A stretch of DNA of 11,374 bases from JAGNNV01 sp031392925 (GTDB lineage: Bacteria > Acidobacteriota > Vicinamibacteria > Fen-336 > JAGNNV01). Below, piece by piece: positions 6,463 to 11,374 of this stretch (the first letter of the stretch is position 1; each line of letters opens with the position of its first letter). The notes below the pieces were generated by a model, which was not told where the DNA came from, ran no database searches, and saw only the letters and a list, made by a program, of their open reading frames with translations. The stretch is from positions 1 through 11,374 of the forward strand of contig JANMVV010000048.1 of assembly GCA_031392925.1 (NCBI GenBank), given 5' to 3'. A program made the translations under genes and the position numbers.

Positions 6463-7629
6463 ATGGAGTTCCCGTTCCCTCCGCGCAGATTCGGCGATCC
6501 GCAGCAGCGGCTGCTGCGCGGCATCCCGGCCTTTTGCGGCCTGCCCGCGCCGGCGCGACAGGCGCTCGGCGCTCATCTGGCCGAACAGTCCTACCCCGCG
6601 TTCGCGATCGTCCTGGATGAGGGCGAGCCCGCCGATCGTCTTTTCCTGATAGAGGAGGGAGAGGTCGAGGTCTCGATCAAGACGCCCGAAGGTCGCGCTC
6701 CCTTGAGCCGCCTTGGGGAAGGGGAGATGTTCGGCGAGATCGGCCTCCTTCTTCCGTCGAGGCGACGGACCGCGCGGGTGACCACGACCGGTACCCTGCT
6801 CACGTCGACCCTGCGGAGCCGTCATCTGAACGAGGTTCTCGACCAGTATCCGGAAGCGCGCGAGATCCTCGTCGAAGTCGCTGACCAGGCGCTCGTCCGC
6901 TCGTTCATCAAGTGCACGCGGCCCTTCGAGCGACTGACTCCCGAGCGTCTGCACGATTTTGGAGGACGCCTGAAGACGATCGAGTTCGAGGCGGGTGCTA
7001 TGGTCTTCAACCAGGGCGATGCGGGCGACGTGTGCTACCTGGTGCGCTCGGGCGTCCTGGAGGTGATCCGGCGGGAGTCCGCGGGACCGAGAGTGGTTGC
7101 AACTCTGGAGGCCGGCGAAATCGTCGGGGAATCGGCCCTCCTCACCAGCACGCCGCGCGATGCCTCATTGCGCGTGGTGGAACGAACGGAGCTTCTGGCG
7201 CTCCATCGCAAGGACCTCCTCGATGCCCTCGACCGCGACAAGCGGGTGGCCACCCACATCGTGGAACTCATGCGCCAGCGGGACCGGCCGGTGGCCAAGC
7301 CGGGGGTTGTTCTGCAACCGCGACCGACCGCGACCGGTGAGACCATCTGGGTGCTCGCGGATCCGGGGCGGCTCGGCGCCTATCACCAGCTCTCGAGCCT
7401 GGGCTTGTATGTCTGGAACCGGCTCGACGCCCGCCACAACATCGAAGAAGTGGCGGCTCTTTATCGCGTGGAGCGCGGGCCGGTGGCGCCCGAAGAGATC
7501 GCCCGAATTATGGTCGAACTCGTTCAGGCGGAGTTTGCAAGCGGCAAGCAACTCCACCCCGAGGTCGCCCTGGTCGCCGGTCCACCGATGCCCTGGTGGC
7601 GGAAATGGTGGAGGAGGCTGACCGACTAG
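6463..7629 (+). CDS. protein with two cyclic-nucleotide-binding domains and a PqqD-like C-terminal domain
   Basis: This 388-residue protein has no signal peptide or membrane helix and should be cytoplasmic or membrane-peripheral. The first CNB domain (about 23-135) has the beta-roll LDEGEPADRLFLIEEGEVEV and a phosphate-binding cassette GEMFGEIGLLL followed by RRRTARV (88-106). The second (about 153-270) has NQGDAGDVCYLVRSGVLEV and a cassette GEIVGESALL followed by PRDASLRV (218-238). There is no DNA-binding domain of the Crp type. Residues about 290-366 (WVLADPGRLGAYHQL, SSLGLYVWNRLD) resemble the PqqD fold, a small winged-helix module that in RiPP pathways binds leader peptides. The tail at 376-388 (MPWWRKWWRRLTD) is Trp/Arg-rich. 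The ATG at 6463 is preferred over in-frame upstream starts because the earlier codons overlap the divergent gene and lack domain character. The CNB calls are strong, the PqqD call moderate, the role unknown. Confidence 0.88.
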   Translation: MEFPFPPRRFGDPQQRLLRGIPAFCGLPAPARQALGAHLAEQSYPAFAIVLDEGEPADRLFLIEEGEVEVSIKTPEGRAPLSRLGEGEMFGEIGLLLPSRRRTARVTTTGTLLTSTLRSRHLNEVLDQYPEAREILVEVADQALVRSFIKCTRPFERLTPERLHDFGGRLKTIEFEAGAMVFNQGDAGDVCYLVRSGVLEVIRRESAGPRVVATLEAGEIVGESALLTSTPRDASLRVVERTELLALHRKDLLDALDRDKRVATHIVELMRQRDRPVAKPGVVLQPRPTATGETIWVLADPGRLGAYHQLSSLGLYVWNRLDARHNIEEVAALYRVERGPVAPEEIARIMVELVQAEFASGKQLHPEVALVAGPPMPWWRKWWRRLTD

Positions 7630-7886
7630 GCCGGAATGGCATCGCCTCGTCCCGGGGATGGGACGGAGTCGTTGATTGCGAGTTCGGGACGGGTGGAGCG
7701 AAGGCCGAGCCTCTTCATCTTCTCGGAAAGGGTGGAAGGAAGCAGCCCCAGGGAGGCCGCCACGCGGCGCTGATTCCAGCCCGCGAGTTCCAGGGCCATC
7801 AGGAGAAGCTGCCGCTCGTACTCCTGAACGAGATCCTTGAGGGTTTGACCTTCGGGTATTGACAGAGTGTGTGCCAGTTCGCTCAT
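7626..7886 (-). CDS. small Fis-type helix-turn-helix protein
   Basis: This 86-residue protein consists mainly of a Fis-family DNA-binding domain (about 15-62: TLKDLVQEYERQLLLMALEL, then NQRRVAASLGLLPSTLSEKM), the same fold that ends NtrC-type regulators, but without receiver or AAA+ domains. A proline-rich tail (about 63-86) follows. The start at 7884-7886 is supported by a good Shine-Dalgarno sequence (GAGGAG, 5-base spacing); the frame stays open upstream to 8060, but that extension is compositionally unlike a protein domain. It converges on the cyclic-nucleotide-binding gene and overlaps it by four bases. It probably binds DNA as a dimer, either as a nucleoid-type or local regulator; the target is unknown. 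NtrC fragment origin is possible but there is no trace of the missing domains upstream. Confidence 0.82.
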   Translation of the reverse strand: MSELAHTLSIPEGQTLKDLVQEYERQLLLMALELAGWNQRRVAASLGLLPSTLSEKMKRLGLRSTRPELAINDSVPSPGRGDAIPA

Positions 7887-7891
7887 GAACG

Positions 7892-7897
7892 CTCCTC
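7892..7897 (-). promoter_or_regulatory. Shine-Dalgarno sequence of the Fis-type gene
   Basis: On the minus strand GAGGAG lies five bases before the ATG at 7884-7886. It is the strongest ribosome binding site seen in the window and decides the start of this small gene against the longer open frame. Confidence 0.75.
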
Positions 7898-7945
7898 GTT
7901 CGATAACGGACAACGGGTGAATGCCTCCGCGCGGCCGAGATCGGG

Positions 7946-7976
7946 CCGGGAGCAGCCCATCCTGAGTGTTTCCCGG
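7946..7976. repeat. inverted repeat in the leader of the Fis-type gene
   Basis: CCGGGA (7946-7951) and TCCCGG (7971-7976) form a perfect 6-base inverted repeat around a 19-base spacer. In RNA it could be a leader hairpin; in DNA it could be a spaced operator. It lies between the candidate promoter (8079-8108) and the gene start. In G+C-rich DNA a repeat of this size can be chance. Confidence 0.3.
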
Positions 7977-8078
7977 AGGTTTGAGGCCGCACCGTGACCC
8001 GCCCGCATTCCGAGGGGATCCATTCCCGCGTGCCGCTTCGATAAGAGGCCGATCACGCAAGCCTACTCAGCAAGTCCC

Positions 8079-8108
8079 ATTCCAACCCTCGCATTCACCG
8101 CGCGTCAA
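8079..8108 (-). promoter_or_regulatory. candidate sigma-70-type promoter for the Fis-type gene
   Basis: On the minus strand TTGACG (8103-8108, five of six matches to the -35 consensus) is followed after 18 bases by TGGAAT (8079-8084, four of six matches to the -10). Transcription would start near 8072 and leave a leader of roughly 185 bases before the ATG at 7886. The stretch 7887-8149 holds no other gene that I recognise. The match is moderate and untested. Confidence 0.32.
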
Positions 8109-8128
8109 TGTTTTGAACGACCACGACG

Positions 8129-8151
8129 GAGCGTCGCCTGGCCGGACGCTC
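8129..8151 (-). terminator. hairpin at the end of the carbamoyltransferase/SxtJ operon
   Basis: GAGCGTC and GACGCTC form a perfect 7-base stem with a 9-base loop, and the stem begins within the stop codon of the SxtJ-family gene on the minus strand. There is no U-tract straight after it, so it is not a textbook intrinsic terminator. It may mark or protect the 3' end of the operon transcript. Confidence 0.35.
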
Positions 8152-8569
8152 AGAATTGGCGGTCGAAGTGGCGTGTGCCTTCCGCGTGGGGCGTGGGCTT
8201 CGTCCAGTATGAGGACGTGCCCTTGAGCTTGAACGTCCGACCCATGGGGTCCTTGCCTCCCGCCCGCATGAGCAGGCCGGTGGGCGTGATGCCGACCACG
8301 TAGAACAGGCCGAGGAGAATCCGGGTGTTGATGTGACCGAGGATCTCCGCGAATTTCATCCAGGGGGCGAACGCTGGACGGAGCAGTCCAGGGGCGAATC
8401 CGCCCACGAGGAAGAACAGGGCGGACGCACCCAGGAACCAGGGTCCGCTCGGGCGCCCGCGCCACATCAGCACCGCCCCGAAGAGGAGGGCTACGCCCCC
8501 AAAGGTGAAGCCGAAGCTCCGCAGGTCCTTCGTGGTGGCGGGAGGCGGTGTCGTGAGGGCGTCAGTCAA
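8150..8569 (-). CDS. SxtJ-family small membrane protein
   Basis: This is a 139-residue inner-membrane protein with three hydrophobic segments (about 18-36, 42-63 and 84-102). Its conserved core INTRILLGLFYVVGITPTGL (80-99), followed by MRAGGKDPM and a C-terminal SYW and RQF ending, fits the SxtJ family. That family was named from the saxitoxin cluster and is often found beside carbamoyltransferases; its molecular role is not established to my knowledge. The start is a TTG at 8567-8569: it is the only start-like codon before the first helix, lies 7 bases after AGGAG, and overlaps the end of the upstream carbamoyltransferase gene by 8 bases, which implies translational coupling. A hairpin follows at the stop codon. 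The link to carbamoylation comes from context only; it may anchor the enzyme at the membrane. Confidence 0.87.
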   Translation of the reverse strand: MTDALTTPPPATTKDLRSFGFTFGGVALLFGAVLMWRGRPSGPWFLGASALFFLVGGFAPGLLRPAFAPWMKFAEILGHINTRILLGLFYVVGITPTGLLMRAGGKDPMGRTFKLKGTSSYWTKPTPHAEGTRHFDRQF

Positions 8570-10391
8570 GTTCGAACTCCTGCATCCACTTCTTATCGTC
8601 CTCGACCACCGGCTGGTCTTCCTTCAAGAAGATCCACTGGTCGACGATGAGCACGTCGATGTCGGAGCGCATGAAGCAGCGATAGGCATCATCGGGCGTG
8701 CACACGATGGGCTCGCCGCGCACGTTGAAGGACGTGTTGACCAACACCGGGCATCCAGTGAGCTTGAAGAACTCGTTGATCAGATCGTGGTAGCGCGGAT
8801 TGGTCTCGCGATGTACGGTCTGGATTCGGGCGGAGTAGTCGACGTGGGTGGCCGCGGGAATCTTCGAGCGGGGCACGTTGAGCTTCTCGATGCCGAACAG
8901 CTTCTCCTGCTCCGCGGTCATGGGGATCTGGTGCACCTTCGCCACTTCGGCCACGAGGAGCATGTACGGGCTCGCGCGGTCGATGTCGAACCACTCGGAC
9001 GCCTGCTCGGCGAGAACCGACGGCGCGAACGGCCGGAAGGACTCGCGGAACTTGATCTTGAGATTCATCCGCTTCTGCATCTCGGGATCGCGCGCGTCAC
9101 CGAGGATCGAACGGCCGCCGAGGGCCCGGGGTCCGAATTCCATGCGTCCGCTCATCCAGCCGATGATCTTGCCCTGGGCCAGCAGCCCCGCGATCTTCGG
9201 CAGAAGGGCCGGGTCCTCGAGCCGGGTGGCCTTGGCGCCCTTTGCCTCAAGAACCCTCTCGACATCTTCGTCGTGGTAGGCGGGGCCCAGATAGGAACCG
9301 CGCTGGCGATCGAGGGCGGGCGCTCCGGTGAACGTCGCCCGGGGCTTGTCGAGATAGCGGTGCCACACCGCGAGGGCGGCGCCCACCGCACCCCCGGCGT
9401 CGCCCGCCGCGGGCTGGATGAAGATGTTCTTGAAAGGACCTTCGCGAAGCAGACGTCCATTGCCCACGCAGTTGAGGGCGACGCCCCCCGCGAGGCAGAG
9501 ATTGTCGAGTCCCGTCTCCTTGTGGACGTGACGGGAGATCCTGAGCATCGCGTCCTCGGTGACCTTCTGCACGCTGGCGGCGAGGTCCATCTCGCGCTGG
9601 CTCAGCCTCGCCTCGGGCTTGCGCGGCGGACCGCCGAAGATCTGGTCGAACCGCGAGTTCGTCATGGTGAGTCCCGCGCAGTAGTCGAAGTAGTCCATGT
9701 TGAGATGGAACGAGCCGTCATCCCGCAGATCGAGGATGTGCTCGTAAATCGCGTCCACGTACTTCGGCACGCCGTAAGGAGCGAGGCCCATGACCTTGTA
9801 CTCGCCGGAATTCACCTTGAAGCCGGTGTAGTAGGTGAAGGCGGAGTAGAGGAGGCCGATCGAGTGGGGGAAAAGGATCTCGCCCTTTGGCTCGAGCTTG
9901 TTGCCCTGGCCCACCCAGTAGCTGGTGGTGGCCCATTCGCCCACGCCGTCGAAGCAGATGATGGCGGCATCGTCGAAGGTCGAGGGATAAAAGGCCGAGG
10001 CGGCGTGGGACTCGTGGTGCTCGCCGAAGAGGACCTTGCCCTCGAATCCGCAGGCCTTGCGGATCTCCGTTCGCATGTGGAGCTTTTCCTTGAGCCACAG
10101 CGGCATGGACTTCAGGAATGACGAAACGCCGTGGGGAGCGTAGGCGAGGTAGGTCTCGAGCAGTCGCTCGAACTTCAGGAGCGGCTTGTCGTAGAAGACG
10201 ACGTAATCGACGTCTCCCGGACCCTTGAGGCCGCCCTCCTTAAGACAGTACTCGAAGGCCCCTTTGGGGAAGCGATGGTCGTGCTTCTTCCGGCTGAAGC
10301 GCTCTTCCTGTGCGGCGGCTTTGATCTCACCGTCCTGGACCAGGCATGCGGCGGAGTCGTGGTAATAGGCCGAAACCCCGATGATGTTCAC
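8562..10391 (-). CDS. carbamoyltransferase, NodU/CmcH/TobZ family
   Basis: The enzyme transfers a carbamoyl group from carbamoyl phosphate, via carbamoyl-adenylate made with ATP, to a hydroxyl of a small-molecule or sugar acceptor. Its 609 residues are a normal family length. The N-terminal Kae1-like domain starts MNIIGVSAYYHDSA and carries the metal-site motif HHESHA (125-130), FDGVGE (D148), AGGVALNC (301-308) and GDAGGAVGAAL (330-340). The C-terminal domain has GRMEFGPRALGGRSIL (415-430), FRESFRPFAPSVL (448-460) and NTSFNVRGEPIVCTPDDA (552-569). All key motifs appear intact. The start is GTG at 10389-10391, supported by the typical family N-terminus although no Shine-Dalgarno sequence is visible. 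It overlaps the SxtJ-family gene, and a VOC gene lies 113 bp upstream on the same strand. Without sugar or antibiotic biosynthesis genes nearby the acceptor cannot be named. Confidence 0.96.
   Translation of the reverse strand: MNIIGVSAYYHDSAACLVQDGEIKAAAQEERFSRKKHDHRFPKGAFEYCLKEGGLKGPGDVDYVVFYDKPLLKFERLLETYLAYAPHGVSSFLKSMPLWLKEKLHMRTEIRKACGFEGKVLFGEHHESHAASAFYPSTFDDAAIICFDGVGEWATTSYWVGQGNKLEPKGEILFPHSIGLLYSAFTYYTGFKVNSGEYKVMGLAPYGVPKYVDAIYEHILDLRDDGSFHLNMDYFDYCAGLTMTNSRFDQIFGGPPRKPEARLSQREMDLAASVQKVTEDAMLRISRHVHKETGLDNLCLAGGVALNCVGNGRLLREGPFKNIFIQPAAGDAGGAVGAALAVWHRYLDKPRATFTGAPALDRQRGSYLGPAYHDEDVERVLEAKGAKATRLEDPALLPKIAGLLAQGKIIGWMSGRMEFGPRALGGRSILGDARDPEMQKRMNLKIKFRESFRPFAPSVLAEQASEWFDIDRASPYMLLVAEVAKVHQIPMTAEQEKLFGIEKLNVPRSKIPAATHVDYSARIQTVHRETNPRYHDLINEFFKLTGCPVLVNTSFNVRGEPIVCTPDDAYRCFMRSDIDVLIVDQWIFLKEDQPVVEDDKKWMQEFELD
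8577..8581 (-). promoter_or_regulatory. Shine-Dalgarno sequence for the TTG-started SxtJ-family gene
   Basis: AGGAG on the minus strand lies inside the last codons of the carbamoyltransferase gene, 7 bases before the TTG at 8567-8569. It supports this rare start codon and coupled translation of the two genes. Confidence 0.65.
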
Positions 10392-10440
10392 GCGGGCGGG
10401 AGTCTACGACGCGGAGCGGAGGAATCAGAAAAGACCGGAT

Positions 10441-10456
10441 GGCGGCGCTTGCCGCC
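10441..10456 (-). terminator. weak hairpin between the VOC and carbamoyltransferase genes
   Basis: GGCGGC and GCCGCC form a perfect 6-base stem around a 4-base loop, 49 bases after the stop of the VOC gene. On the minus strand a short T-rich stretch (GTCTTTTC) follows about four bases later. It could act as a weak intrinsic terminator separating the two genes, or be a chance G+C-rich hairpin. Confidence 0.3.
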
Positions 10457-10504
10457 TTGAGGGGGTTCGCCGGGATACCCAGGCCCTGACCGCATCCGCA
10501 CCGG

Positions 10505-11374
10505 CTAACTCGTCTGCCAGAGCTCGATCAGGACCCCGAAAGGCGATCTCACCATGGCCACGAGGCCATGCCCGAGCACCGGATCCTCGACGCTGGCCGG
10601 ACCTCGGACGAGGGAGCCGCCCCCGCCCGGCACGCGCGACAGCGTCGAGTGAAGGTCAGTGGTGTCGTAGCGCAGGCGGCAGATCCCGAGGCCGAGACCC
10701 GGGGTCTGGGCCATAGGCTCGAGCCGCTTCTGGAATTCCATGAAGACCGTCCGCCCGGTCGCGAAGCCCGGATGATGCGCCATGGCGAACCGGAAGGAGA
10801 CGTCTTCGGGCAGGCCGAGAAGGACATCGAAGGGCGGCCCGGCGCAGGTTTCGGCCAGCAGGATCTCGTGCTCCAGAACTTCTCTCATGAAGTGGGTGCA
10901 GGCGGCCAGGTTCGTGACGACGAACGAAGCGTGGAGAGGCTCGGAGCAGTCGGTCACGAAGGTTCCGTAGGGCGTCCCGGCGTTGATCCTCTCGATGAGC
11001 ACGATGAAGTCACCGTCCACGGTCCGGCCGAAGGCCTCGTACCTCTGCGGACCCGTAGGCGCTCCGGAAGCGAGGGCCGGGCTCATGGGGGTGAGGAGCA
11101 GCGGGGGAGAAACGAATCGGACTCCGGATCGCTCGAGTCGAGCGTGCACATCTCGAATTTCGATCGTGGTGAATCCGACCCCAAGTGGGCCCGGGGTCTT
11201 TAGTCCCTGCGGTCTGGCCGGCGAGCCATCGAGCACTTCGATCAGCCGGATGCGCGGCGCTCCTTGAACGTCGGGGCGCGCCAGGATGGTGGCCTTCGGT
11301 GTTTTATGCGTGTCGAACAGTCGGCTTGCGATGATCGACGAGAGGGGGCCGGTTCGCATAACCGTGAGGCCGCA
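10505..11374 (-). CDS. tandem VOC (glyoxalase/dioxygenase-fold) protein, 5'-truncated by the window edge
   Basis: The protein contains two vicinal-oxygen-chelate modules. Counting from the ATG at 11357-11359, residues 1-125 are the latter part of a first module (GVGFTTIEIRDVHARLERSG at 60-79, FIVLIERI ending at 125). Residues about 141-284 are a complete second module (LHASFVVTNLAACTHFMREV, then VFMEF, then FGVLIELW). H143 and E279 sit where VOC metal ligands usually lie in the first and last strands, with E208 a further candidate. The frame continues open from this ATG to base 11374, and the visible N-terminus starts in mid-module, so the real start almost certainly lies beyond the window. 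VOC proteins include lyases, dioxygenases, isomerases and resistance proteins; the reaction cannot be told here. It lies on the same strand as the carbamoyltransferase gene, 113 bp ahead of it. Confidence 0.8.
   Translation of the reverse strand, partial: CGLTVMRTGPLSSIIASRLFDTHKTPKATILARPDVQGAPRIRLIEVLDGSPARPQGLKTPGPLGVGFTTIEIRDVHARLERSGVRFVSPPLLLTPMSPALASGAPTGPQRYEAFGRTVDGDFIVLIERINAGTPYGTFVTDCSEPLHASFVVTNLAACTHFMREVLEHEILLAETCAGPPFDVLLGLPEDVSFRFAMAHHPGFATGRTVFMEFQKRLEPMAQTPGLGLGICRLRYDTTDLHSTLSRVPGGGGSLVRGPASVEDPVLGHGLVAMVRSPFGVLIELWQTS

Noticed and set aside
6360..6524. Upstream extension of the MFS protein to a start at 6524 or 6464
   Set aside because: The added residues are polar and proline/arginine-rich, precede a complete first helix and overlap the start of the divergent gene.
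7318..7337. Two tandem 10-base repeats (CCGCGACCGA, CCGCGACCGG)
   Set aside because: Only two copies occur, in the linker of the cyclic-nucleotide-binding protein; this looks like chance or simple slippage in a low-complexity linker.
7899..8044. Repeated TTCGATAA at 7899-7906 and 8037-8044
   Set aside because: Two direct 8-base copies 138 bases apart, without dyad symmetry or further copies seen nearby, are too little to call a binding site.
7887..8060. Riboswitch of the GEMM (cyclic di-GMP) type in the leader of the Fis-type gene
   Set aside because: A CAAACC stretch and a CCGGGA/TCCCGG stem resemble parts of such an element, but the conserved GACGCAAAGCC core and tetraloop-receptor pattern are absent.
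8505..10121. 538-codon open frame on the + strand opposite the carbamoyltransferase gene
   Set aside because: The opposite strand encodes a carbamoyltransferase with all family motifs. The antisense product is a His/Val/Glu-rich shadow with no domain that I recognise.

Overview
The window is G+C-rich bacterial DNA, roughly two-thirds G+C by eye, with tightly packed genes on both strands and no RNA genes, insertion sequences or CRISPR arrays that I can see. The duplicated MacB/FtsX-type permease, the NtrC-type regulator carrying a GAFTDA loop, and the carbamoyltransferase/SxtJ pair suggest a Gram-negative environmental bacterium, perhaps Acidobacteriota, Gemmatimonadota or a related metagenomic lineage. 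This placement is inferred from gene types and not from a marker gene.

Region 1 (1-5128, + strand) reads as one functional unit. It holds the 3' part of an ABC permease with a duplicated FtsX layout, its likely ATPase, a sigma-54-dependent response regulator and a membrane histidine kinase of the NtrY type. The kinase has almost no extracytoplasmic loop, so it may sense the membrane, the transporter or a cytoplasmic ligand. The simplest model is that kinase and regulator control the exporter genes, whose promoter would lie left of the window.

Region 2 (5136-7886) has an MFS efflux-type transporter on the minus strand, ending 7 bp from the kinase gene. Divergent from it is a 388-residue protein with two cyclic-nucleotide-binding domains, a PqqD-like C-terminal domain and a Trp/Arg-rich tail. 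A small Fis-type helix-turn-helix protein converges on that gene so closely that both stop codons share the palindrome CTAG.

Region 3 (8150-10391, minus strand) is a two-gene operon: a NodU/CmcH-type carbamoyltransferase followed by an SxtJ-family membrane protein that starts on an overlapping TTG codon. No biosynthetic genes that would name the carbamoylated substrate are present.

Region 4 (10505-11374, minus strand) is a tandem VOC (glyoxalase-fold) protein whose N-terminus lies beyond the right edge.

No clearly undescribed system is visible. The most interesting items are the cyclic-nucleotide/PqqD fusion with its neighbouring orphan Fis-type protein, the loop-less kinase linked to an ABC exporter, and the carbamoyltransferase/SxtJ pair without a visible substrate pathway.
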